Source: Daucus carota subsp. sativus (Eukaryota > Streptophyta > Magnoliopsida > Apiales > Apiaceae). Taken from it: DNA of 64,000 bases. This document shows, piece by piece, positions 12,923-21,993 of the stretch. The stretch's first letter is position 1. Every line of letters begins with the position of its first letter. A model generated the notes under the pieces. It was given only the letters and a program-made list of their open reading frames with translations. It had not been told where the DNA came from and searched no databases. Made by a program: the position numbers and the translations under genes. Location of the stretch: contig NC_030386.2 of assembly GCF_001625215.2 (NCBI RefSeq), forward strand, positions 12,073,741 to 12,137,740. Direction: 5' to 3'.

Positions 12923-14416
12923 ATGGTGAAGATTGATCAGCAAATCCCTATGGGAGTAGAATCATTGCGTACCGAGTTTCGGAACATACTGAACAAACAA
13001 GTCGAAACTGTCAAGGCCAATCACTTCACCGATCGGAGCTCCACTGCTTTTTCCAGCACAATCACTGATAGTTTCAGCTTTGTGGAGTCTCTGGACTCTC
13101 AAAACAATGATCAGTTCAATGAGCTCCGGAGAATTGTCCAGGATTTGGATTCTCACGGCTATAATATCGGAGAATATGTCGAATTCTACAAGAGTTCCAG
13201 GAGGTTTATACTTGATGAGAAGTTCAGGGGCTTTGGAATTGGAAAATGTAGCATTGATGATGTCAGAACTATGGACTGGGAGATGCTTGATCCGAAGATT
13301 AAGTCGTGGAATAGAGCGGCTCGGTTGTGTTTTAAGCAATTGTTTGTTAGGGAGAAGGTGTTGTATGAGCAGATTTTTGGGGGTTTGAGGTGTTTTGAGT
13401 ATGATGAGGGCTTTTTAGGTATTGTTTGTGAATTTGCTTTGCATTTGATTCATTTTGCACAGGGTATTAGTTTTACTCAACCGTCGATTATGAAGTTGTT
13501 TGAGGTTTTAGATGTGTATGAATCGTTGTCCAATAGGGTATTGCCCACTCTGAATGCTGTTTTTGTTTCTAATTTATCTGAATCTGTTTCTGTTTGTAAT
13601 AAGGCTGATCAGACAATTGATTTGCTTGCTAAATATATTAGGAAAGTGCTTCAGTTATTTGAGTCTTCTGTGCTTCAGGAGAAGTCGAATATTAGTGGTT
13701 CTGGAGGAATAATTAAGTTAACTGAGTTTGCTATGAGTTATGTTACAAGCCTTGTGCAGCACAAGGAAGTGTTGGTCAAACTTATTGTATCTCAGCCGAC
13801 AACAAGTATGGAGATTGATGATGATTTGGTGTATTTGGAGGTTGCTGGAAAAACTCCGTTTGAGCTCCATGTGATTTGGATTATCAGAATTTTGAAGTAT
13901 AACTTGAAGGGCAAATCTGAGTTCTACAAAGAAGTGCCTTTGCGTTTTTTGTTCATGATGAACAATGTAAACTATATTGTTCAGAAAATTAGAGGGCATC
14001 CAGAGCTGCAAGAAATTGTAGGAAGAGAATATATCGACAGACTAAGCAGATATGTATCAGAAGCTGCAGATAGCTATAAAACTGTATCCTGGGGTGGAGT
14101 TCTGCATTGTTTAAGAGATGAAAGTCTACAGAAAAGGTCTCTTTGTACCTTCTGGTTGTCAAAATCTACATTAAAAAACAGGCTCAAAAGTTTTAATGCT
14201 GCATTTAATGGAGTTTGTCAAGATCAATCCACTTGGGTAGTCCAGGATGCAGAGCTTCGAGGGGAAGTCCATAGGTCAATACTTGATGAGCTGACTCCTG
14301 CCTACAATTCCTTTTTAGGGCAAAACAGGAGCCTTTCTGGCAACCCAGTGAGACACATCAGATACACGGTCAATGACCTGGAAGGTACAGTTCATAATCT
14401 TTTCGTGCAACGATAG
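12923..14416 (+). CDS. EXO70: EXO70 exocyst subunit, single exon, short N-terminus
   Basis: EXO70 proteins tether secretory vesicles to the plasma membrane through the exocyst complex. The first in-frame ATG (12923, context CCATGG) gives 497 residues. The frame is open upstream to 12830, and TTTAGTTCTCAG just before CAGCCTCCA could be a splice acceptor, so an upstream exon is possible. EXO70 hallmarks are visible: LRTEFRNIL near the start, DVRTMDWEMLDPKI in the middle, GGIIKLTEFAMSYV, FMMNNVNYIVQKI, then RYTVNDLE at the C-terminus. Family members are usually 600-700 residues with an N-terminal coiled coil; that part is absent here. A transposon ends 347 bp upstream. The clade is not resolved, though neighbours suggest EXO70D. 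Confidence 0.9.
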   Translation: MVKIDQQIPMGVESLRTEFRNILNKQVETVKANHFTDRSSTAFSSTITDSFSFVESLDSQNNDQFNELRRIVQDLDSHGYNIGEYVEFYKSSRRFILDEKFRGFGIGKCSIDDVRTMDWEMLDPKIKSWNRAARLCFKQLFVREKVLYEQIFGGLRCFEYDEGFLGIVCEFALHLIHFAQGISFTQPSIMKLFEVLDVYESLSNRVLPTLNAVFVSNLSESVSVCNKADQTIDLLAKYIRKVLQLFESSVLQEKSNISGSGGIIKLTEFAMSYVTSLVQHKEVLVKLIVSQPTTSMEIDDDLVYLEVAGKTPFELHVIWIIRILKYNLKGKSEFYKEVPLRFLFMMNNVNYIVQKIRGHPELQEIVGREYIDRLSRYVSEAADSYKTVSWGGVLHCLRDESLQKRSLCTFWLSKSTLKNRLKSFNAAFNGVCQDQSTWVVQDAELRGEVHRSILDELTPAYNSFLGQNRSLSGNPVRHIRYTVNDLEGTVHNLFVQR

Positions 14417-15078
14417 CTCTCTAAACGTTTTTGAGGTAAACCTTATAGTTAAGGAGTCACGGTTTCAGCAAATTCTTTGGTTTATTGATCAGTGTTACAT
14501 ATCATTATATAATTGTAAACAAATTGTTGTAGAAAATTGACATTATGTAGTTCCACAATCATCCAAGTTTTGTTGTTTCAACTTCCATACATATTTTATC
14601 AGAACTATTCAGTGGATCTGAATACTTTGGTTGGAAAGAATGAGATTTGAACTATATATTGGTTAGATGTTCATACTGTTCCTGCATCCTTCATTGCATA
14701 TTTAACTACCTAAACTAGAGTTTAACTCCATCTTTTGAAATTGAATGATACATTCTCCCTCATACTCATTTTCTTCCTAAACCCTATCATAGAAAATTTG
14801 CACTAATTGCTTAGCAATAAAAAGGTTTGCACTATATATTTTCAATGTATTCCCTCCCACCTCCATTGTTCATTCTAATTTCACTCCGTTCCATTATCCC
14901 CACCAAACAGAACATTAGAATTTTAACGTAATGACCTTTAGTTTGAAAGTGGCCCTTCGAGGTATCGAAGTACCAGCTTAGCGCGTCAACAGACTAATGT
15001 CACAAAACGCAGAACTAAGAGCTATATATAATGGTTTGTTGGTCTAGCCAACTAGCCTCAATCTGGGGTTGGTTACTG
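14417..15078. other. EXO70 3' flank
   Basis: The likely 3'UTR is followed by unremarkable AT-rich DNA; no gene or element was recognised. Confidence 0.5.
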
Positions 15079-15600
15079 TAAATGTAAATGTAGATGGTTC
15101 AACTCGGGGTTCAATTAGCCAAGCTGGTATTGGCTTTTTAATTCATGATAACTTGGGCCAATGGATTGCGTATTTGCAGGGTGTATAAGCTCTGCAAAGA
15201 CGGTTTCTACAGAACTTTGGCTTCTGGATTTGCAGATTTACAGGTTGTATAGGCTCTGCCAATATGCTTTCTACAGAAACTTGGGCTATCTGGGGGGGGG
15301 GGGGGGGGGGGGGGGGGATAGATTTAGCATGGAAAGAAATTAGGCCAAATAGTATTTGCTGAATCCGATTCTTATGGTTGCACTGTTGCAGTGACACTTA
15401 TTTATGAAGGTGTTCGCTGACCACTCTACAATATTGGTTCTGAAAAATTCGGGAGTATATTAGATAATTATGACAAGTGTGAGTAAATCCATATGGCAAC
15501 CAACAAGCTGATTGCTTAGCAAGGGTTGAGCCAATGCTTGTCGTTGCACTGCAACTCTATATGAGCCTCCAAATGAATTGTAATCTTTCTTCACCAATAG
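15079..15600 (+). pseudogene. Broken RNase H domain of a plant LINE-type retroelement
   Basis: Translating in shifting frames gives the order of motifs of the plant RNase H domain that ends many LINEs: VNVDGSTRGSISQAGIG, then STELWLLDLQ, then GIDLAWKEIRP, then FAESDS, then NQQADCLARVEP. The fragments lie in three frames, separated by frameshifts, stops, a ~66-bp internal duplication (15173-15291) and a run of 26 G. No reverse-transcriptase region is seen upstream, so this is a 3'-end relic. A host-derived RNase H-like gene fragment is an alternative. Confidence 0.65.
15292..15317 (+). repeat. Poly(G) run of 26
   Basis: Twenty-six consecutive G residues follow GGGCTATCT inside the RNase H relic. 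Such runs are rare in AT-rich plant DNA, can form G-quadruplexes, and are prone to sequencing-length error. Confidence 0.9.
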
Positions 15601-16059
15601 GTAGAACCTGGCCCGGACTGATGATTGTTTAGTTTCAGGTTTAACCCTCCGGTGGAGGCGGTTTTGTTTAGGAAGGACTTGACCTTCCCTATAATGGTAA
15701 TATAGCCAAGATAAGTTCATCCTTTCCTTGGGATTTTGTACACTTCAGGATCCTACAACTAACACAGAGAGTCAGTTAGGGATTAAAGTAAACAGTGTTA
15801 CTTCAGCAGCTTATCTTCTAAGAAGAAACTTATTATCCAGTAGCATCTCTGTCGAGGTTAATTAAAGACAACACAGATGCAAAATGATGTTTTGTTTTCT
15901 AAAAAATACAAACTAATATTTAATTAGAAAAATAATTTTTTTTTATCACAATTATCTTATTCAATAAAATATTATTACTAACGTTAATGTTAGAAAGGTT
16001 TGTGATTTTTGTATTTCATTAAATTTTATGATGTCTTAAAAGGACCTACATGAAATATA

Positions 16060-16289
16060 CTCCCTCCATCCGAAATTAGATGAGCTCGTTGACTTTGGGC
16101 ATGCACTTTAAAGTTCATTGACCGCATAACTACATTACTAATTTTTAAAATTTTATTTTTACGAATAAAAATTTAAATATGAAATTTTTATTTACAAGAA
16201 AAAAATTAAAAAAATAAATTTCAGAACTAGACGCACCTTAAGTTACGTGCCCAAAATCAACTAGCTCATCTAATTTGGGATGGAGGGAG
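16060..16289. mobile_element. Stowaway-like MITE, complete
   Basis: Left CTCCCTCCATCCGAAATTAG and inverted right CTCCCTCCATCCCAAATTAG are near-identical ends of a 230-bp element with TA on both sides (16058-16059, 16290-16291). Arm similarity continues through ATGAGCT(C/A)GTTGA. Confidence 0.88.
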
Positions 16290-16524
16290 TAATAATTTTA
16301 CTGATGTGTACATGATGCGGTGTGTATATATACACATATCTGTGTGTATTATCTGGTCATGTATATGTGACGAGGTCACTATAATTTGGAGAAAAATTAA
16401 ATTAAGATCTCACATGCCTCCATATATCAGTGACTTATAACATGTCTGCTTCTTTAATCCATTTCGATACTTACGATTTTTTATTTTTTGAAAGAAATAC
16501 TTCCGATTTTTCTTTCGATGAATC

Positions 16525-16823
16525 ATGACTGCACGGAGAAACGCTTTATTTGTGTTGGAATCTGATTCCAAACTGAGCTTAAGAGATGTTCTAAACTCTA
16601 CATGTACATTTCGAAATTTCGCAAGAGTAAATATACTTATCGTACCAGATTCGATGATTACGAGGGAAGTGATAGCTGTGCTTGATTCCGTGTAGTTTAC
16701 ATGCCACGAGTATATTAACACAGTCGTGGGAAAATTAACGGGCAATTCATACAGCAACAACCCTGCACCATATCTCAACCAAGTCAAAATATTGTACATC
16801 TCAATCATCAGAAAATAATAGAG
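16525..16823 (+). pseudogene. Unrecognised coding-like fragment with one in-frame stop
   Basis: An ATG at 16525 opens a frame of 56 residues to a TAG at 16693-16695. The same frame then stays open for ~40 more residues to about 16820. Composition is protein-like (ILIVPDSMITREVIAVLDSV) rather than the Lys/Asn/Ile mix of random AT-rich frames. The opposite strand is also open for 132 codons (16410-16808). No family is recognised; a gene relic or transposon-carried fragment is possible. Confidence 0.25.
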
Positions 16824-17584
16824 GTATATAATAAATAAAAAACGTGTTTAAAAACTAATTAGGTATAGTGTGAAATCTTTGCTCATAAATATAAAAGTAC
16901 CACCATATATCTAGCAATTAATATTCTCACACCCAATCCAATAATTAATACTCAAATTTTACATAGGTTTACTTTTACTTTTTGGCATTTAGTTTAAAAT
17001 ATATTGATATCATACCCATAAAATTTATTTTTTTTTAATAAAATAAAATACTAGATTTTTATAGAAAATAATTTGTAAATTATCTGATCAATATACTACA
17101 AGATAATGAATGCGTATAAATTAAACCCGAATATAATTTTAAAACGGAGAGAACGCTATAAAGGTTGGATTTTACACACTTGGTCTTTCTTTTTTGCACA
17201 CATTATTTGCTCACGACGTTCTTATATAGTATTATTTACACCTGTAGATTCTATTTTCACTCTCATATGACAGAATCAAATCTGTTAAATAATCCTATAT
17301 ATCTTCATATGTTTATTGAAAATCCAATTGCCGTCCTGTTGAACCTGCTGAGCTCAGGAAAAAATGATTAAATTATGTTAATCGATTGATTATATTTTTT
17401 CGAAAATATACAGTTATGCCAATGTCTTTTTAATTTTAATAAATCGATTGCACAAACAATACATGTTTTTATTAGATATAATTTTCATATTCCATATTTA
17501 TTCGTTTCCAAGAAAAAAATTATTATTCATCTTGAATTTACTTTATCACTTTTATTAAATGATTAAGAACCAAATGATTTATGA

Positions 17585-17700
17585 AGCCCGCAAGGGTTGG
17601 TTCAGCTGGTTAAAAAAGAGGACTTGTAGTTCGACTGCCGAAGGCAGAGCGACTGCGGATTCCAACGTAAAAAATAAAGAATGAAATAATTTGTGCATGT
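17585..17700 (+). mobile_element. tRNA-derived SINE relic
   Basis: TGGTTCAGCTGG (17599 region) fits the RNA polymerase III A box, and AGTTCGACTGC about 35 bp later fits the B box. The following ~50 bp is unrelated AT-rich tail. There is no cloverleaf for a functional tRNA. Confidence 0.45.
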
Positions 17701-17734
17701 GTAATAATAAAATCACGATATAAGTAAAAATATA

Positions 17735-17951
17735 CTTCCTCTGTCTCATTCATTTGTATACAGTTTCTTTTTTGGGACGTCTCATCAAATGTATACATTC
17801 CAAAAATACTAGTTTTATTATCTCAAATCTATTATTAAATATAAATGGATCCCATCACTGTACCCATTTTTCATCTAATTTTACTCATTTTTTATATTTT
17901 TTCTTGGTCTATGTGTCCCAACCATTTGTATACAGGTGAGGACGGAGGGAG
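17735..17951. mobile_element. Stowaway-like MITE
   Basis: CTTCCTCTGTCTCATT at the left pairs with the inverted right end CTCCCTCCGTCCTCACC, flanked by TA (17733-17734, 17952-17953). Internal arms share ATTTGTATACA. It belongs to the same family as 9860-10845. Confidence 0.8.
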
Positions 17952-18027
17952 TAGTATTTATCGATTTGGAAGGAATTTCAATTTCGAATCAAAATTTGGA
18001 CACATATAAAATCCAAATCAAATCAGA

Positions 18028-18278
18028 TAGGGGTGGCAGTTTCGGATAACGGATCGTGTTCGTGTCAGCAATCGGGTCGATTTCGAGTCGATTTCGGGTC
18101 AAGTTAATATCACTTAAATTGAATAAAACTGAAAATGGAAGTTATTAGAAGCGAAATTCTAATTTCGGGTCATGTCGGATCTATTTCGTGTCAAACGGGT
18201 GATTTTCGGGTCATTTTCGAGTTTCGTCTCAATAAATCGGGTTGCGGGTTCAGGTCGTGTCTGATATTGCCAGCCCTA
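18028..18278 (+). mobile_element. hAT-type MITE, copy 1 of 3
   Basis: The element begins TAGGGGTGGCAGTTTCGG and ends GATATTGCCAGCCCTA, about 251 bp. Between the ends are repeated TCGGGT words. It is clearly the same family as 19530-19766 and 30416-30667. The flanking 8-mers match at only 5 of 8 positions, so the duplication is eroded or the ends are slightly off. Confidence 0.75.
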
Positions 18279-18681
18279 CCACCAGAAATGTTCACCATTC
18301 TTAATTCTAATAATATTACTACTAACTCAATTAAACAATAGATTATGTAAAAATTATCAAATTTGGTAGCATTACGTGGCAGAAGCGTTGGAGCACGCCA
18401 TAGTTTAAACACAACTTTACACTTTGTTGTGTGTACATCGCTAGGACAAGTCATCTCCACAATAAACAACTGGCAGTGGCAGCCATTGCCCATAAAACCA
18501 AGTCAAATGACAGCGTAGCGTAATTTATAACACTAAACCACCAATCATTCCACATCTCTTGTGCCTTTCTTTCCTCTCTACAAAACACTCATCTCTCCCA
18601 TTCTTTCCCTGTCAAAACTCCAAACCATCTGCTACAAACCATTTTAACTCGGATAAAAATTCCCTAAAATTTCAGAACTCT

Positions 18682-19128
18682 ATGTCTGCAGTTCTAGCCC
18701 AAGCAATGACGGAATCAACTTCGAAAATCGCGGCCCAAACGGACGTAGAGCTCATAAAATGCGAGTGCTGTGGACTAACAGAGGAGTGCACCGCAGCGTA
18801 CATAAGCACGATTCGCGAGCGGTACGAGGGGAAATGGATTTGCGGATTGTGCGCAGAAGCTGTAAATTACGAGACTAGATTTTTGAGCATCGAAGAGGCG
18901 TTGGTTCGACACATGAGCTTCTGCAATCAGTTTAAATCCGCGGCTCCTCCTCTGAATCCTGCCGTGCATTTGATATCTGCGATGACACATATTTTGAGAC
19001 GGAGTATGTCGCCGAAGAAACACGGGAGATTGAATCGGGGGACGAGTGAGCCTGTTCTGTCTTCGCTGTCTTTGCTTGATCAGAGCCGTGAAATGGATCT
19101 GTCGGAACAAGCGAGAACAGAGCTGTGA
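18682..19128 (+). CDS. DUF1677 family protein
   Basis: This single-exon gene encodes 148 residues. The frame is open upstream to ~18559, but the first ATG is at 18682 (MSAVLAQAMT) and is chosen as the start. The plant-specific DUF1677 core is clear: CECCGLTEECT (Cys 27, 29, 30, 36), then RERYEGKWICGLCAEAV (Cys 54, 57), followed by SIEEALVRHMSFC. The spacing suggests metal binding, but no biochemical role is established for the family. The C-terminal third is Ser/Arg-rich and probably disordered. The gene lies between EXO70 and ALDH7B, an order recalled for Arabidopsis At1g54090-At1g54095-At1g54100. Confidence 0.9.
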   Translation: MSAVLAQAMTESTSKIAAQTDVELIKCECCGLTEECTAAYISTIRERYEGKWICGLCAEAVNYETRFLSIEEALVRHMSFCNQFKSAAPPLNPAVHLISAMTHILRRSMSPKKHGRLNRGTSEPVLSSLSLLDQSREMDLSEQARTEL

Positions 19129-19529
19129 TTTGTATGTGTAGCTTTTGTTTTTGTTATCGGAACATGCATGCGTTCCGCATGTTTTCTTAATAAATTATCA
19201 AATTTAGCGTTTATATATCATCTTACAAATACGTTTCTCCGGTCGTGTATACAAGTGAGTTCACCGACGTCCTCTTAATTTAACGTAAAATGTGATGTTT
19301 CGTAATCTTTCCCCAGCATGCTCTTTACGAATATTTTTTTAAAATTTTTTCTGAATAAGAAACTTGATGTTAAAACTTTTATTCAAAAATATTTAAAAAA
19401 ATATTACGAAACTATACTATATTTTACGAGAGTCTCAAAATACATACAAATAGTGAACAGAAACAACATGGTAAAACGGGAGACTATAAATTAGTTGCTT
19501 TAGGGTAACAAGTACAAGATGGAAACAGG

Positions 19530-19766
19530 GGTCGCAGTATCAGACACGACCCAAAACCCGACACGAAATCGACCCAACCTGAAACCCGATTTACTGAGAT
19601 AGAAACCCGAAAATGACCCCAAAATCACCCGATTGACCCGAAATTAGAATTTCATTTCTAATAACTCCAATTTTCAGTTGTATTCAATTTTAAGTGATTT
19701 TAACTTGACCCAAAATTGACCCAATTACTGACACGAACACAACTCATTACCCGAAATTGTCAGATG
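19530..19766 (-). mobile_element. hAT-type MITE, copy 2 of 3 (inverted)
   Basis: The reverse complement aligns with copies 1 and 3 (CAGTATCAGACACGACCC end, ACCCGAAATTAG middle). It lies 400 bp downstream of DUF1677. The exact outer ends are decayed. Confidence 0.7.
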
Positions 19767-20693
19767 AAAATATCGGTGCCAATGTACCGTGCTAATAATA
19801 AATGGCGGAGGGGAGACTCATGGCGGCAAGTATAAATTCTCTGGAGCCTATAACTAATACTGTACAAAATATGTCCGAATACTAATTCTTTTTATTGTCG
19901 TGACTTGGTGAAAGAAGTTTCTTTAGAAACGAACCTTTTTTATCCTCAGAATCACATCTAGATATATGCCTGTCTCGCTATCTTTGATTGCGATTGTAAT
20001 GCCTAGTCATTATCCCTATCCATGATTTGTTGTTATTCATTATGTGCACATGCATATTAGGTAGCCATCGTGAATACTCTTGTTCCCCGATTTTTTTTAT
20101 TTTGACATTTTACATATAAACGTTGGAAAGTATAATTTAACCAATATGTTTTAAAGTTTCAGAAAAGAGACAAATATCCTGGAACTAATAAAATACCTAT
20201 AATTACAAGTTATATTTGTTGTTTAAAATTTAACACAAGATATAAAAACGATTGTAATTCGGGAACCATAATTTGGACCGAGCTTAAAATATTTATGTGT
20301 GTATGTAACATCAACATTTTTTTTCCATTTATTAACTGGCTCTTCGTATGACATTGTTATTTTAGTCATTTTTATATTTAGAAGACACGATTATATTTTT
20401 GAAATTTGATATGAACTAAAATTATCAATTTATAAATTATAAATGGAATCATTATCTTTAAACTCAACAAAAAATTTAGTCACCAACTTGTGAATTTTAA
20501 ACTATAACCATCATTTTGGAAGTGAATACTGTAATTCTACACGTTTTATTTTACTCCATATCGCGTAATTGACATACACAAGTACACACGTTTCTATCCC
20601 TCCGTGAGAACACCACATATCACCAGCTGCAAAAGCTGGGTCTCTCAATAAACAATAGATTAGGGGTTCAAGTAGTGTTACGACTTATGTGTG
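19767..20693. other. AT-rich intergenic DNA
   Basis: No coding frame, RNA gene or complete element was recognised. Short stretches near 20440-20520 resemble the interiors of AT-rich DNA elements. Confidence 0.4.
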
Positions 20694-20793
20694 CGTGAGA
20701 ACTTAATTTTCGACAATGTATAAAATGAGTTTGTTGTTAACAATTTTATTTTAATGGTCATTTCATATTGCTGGAAAATTAAGTTCTCATAAA
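20694..20793. mobile_element. Very small hairpin MITE
   Basis: TGAGAACTTAATTTTC at the left and GGAAAATTAAGTTCTCA at the right are inverted repeats enclosing ~65 bp. The element stops 12 bp before the next one. Confidence 0.6.
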
Positions 20794-20805
20794 GAAACCT
20801 TCAAG

Positions 20806-21574
20806 TAGAGCTGTTCACGAACCGAGCCGAGCCGAGTTTTGACCGAACCGAGCCGAGCTTTAATTTTTTTTCTGACGAGCCGAGCCGAGCCGAGCTTTTT
20901 AATCGAACAAAAATTGTGTTCAAGCTCGGCTCGTTAACTAACGAGCCGAACACGAGCTTGTTCGCGAACAAATACGAGCCGAGCCGAGTCGAGTCGAGTC
21001 GAGCCGAGCCAGAAAAAAAATAAGGACAAACCGCTAGTTGACTCTTAAAATAGCTAACCTAATAATTTCAATTTTTTTGAAACTTTGTTTATATCACTAA
21101 AATGTATATATGTTAACATCCATACAGTTGGATCGGTAAAAAATATTTTTTAAAATATTGAAACACTAAATTAGGATTAAACACTAGTTAGCGGTACTAG
21201 TCAAACTTCTACTAGCCTGTTAAAAACCAAATAAAATTATTATTTTCTAAAATTTTGTTTACATCACTAAAATATATATATATATATTATGTTGAATTCT
21301 GAGTCCAATAACATATATAAATTATAAAAAAACCCCGAAAATATTACATTTTTTCGAGCTTTAACGAGCCGAACTCGAGCCGAACGAGCTCGAGCCGAGC
21401 TCGAGCCGAGCTCGAGCCGAACATACTAAAAGCTCGGCTCGAGCTCGTTTACTTAACGAACAATTTTTTGTGTTCGAGCTCGAGCTCGTTAACTTAACGA
21501 GCCGAGCCGAACGAGCTCTTAACGAGCCGAGCTCGAGCTTGTTCGCGAACAGCTCGGTTCGTTAAACAGCCCTA
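20806..21574. mobile_element. hAT-type non-autonomous element with perfect 8-bp TSD
   Basis: The element begins TAGAGCTGTTCACGAACC and ends in the inverse of TAGGGCTGTTTAACGAACC. It is flanked by CCTTCAAG at 20798-20805 and 21575-21582. Subterminal regions are arrays of GAGCCGAGCC/GAGCTCGAGC words, strongly self-complementary. No transposase is present. It lies just beyond the 3' end of the ALDH7B gene. Confidence 0.92.
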
Positions 21575-21902
21575 CCTTCAAGTGCCAACAACAAGAGGAA
21601 AACAATTCCTATCAATGTGCAACCAAGCACAAGAACGGTGGAAAGCCTTGCATTACTTAAGCCTATTGCGTAGTTTCATAATGAACAGAAGAGAAAAGAA
21701 AAGACAATATCATTTTTTTTATTTAATGGGAAACCTTCGATGTATCCAGCAGCGGATAAAATCATAGCAAGTATACAAGACTGAATACAGATTATGCTTC
21801 AAAGGAGGGAACTAGTCTCGTCTTTGTGAGAACATCCATCACGAGGAAGCTAGCAACCAACTCCGATGTAGGCAAATCAGCTTCAGCATACTGTATCCAC
21901 CC

Positions 21903-21974
21903 CTGCATAACGAAGAGCAAATAAATCAGCTCAATGGATAATGCAACTCGTGTTCCTGCAGTCACAAAACATAC
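21903..21974 (-). other. Predicted 3'UTR intron of ALDH7B
   Basis: On the minus strand, CTCAAG|GTATGT lies 19 nt after the stop codon and TTATGCAG|GGGTGG follows 72 bp later. The terminal exon would run from 21902 to about 21780. Its position within ~50 nt of the stop would not be expected to trigger nonsense-mediated decay. Prediction only. Confidence 0.45.
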
Positions 21975-21993
21975 CTTGAGAAAAGATAATATA

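Noticed and set aside
15161..15343. 60-codon frame ending in a polyglycine run
   Set aside because: The Gly run is only the 26-G homopolymer; the sequence is better explained as a frameshifted RNase H relic.
17585..17660. Functional tRNA gene
   Set aside because: A and B boxes are present, but acceptor and anticodon stems do not pair; a SINE head fits better.
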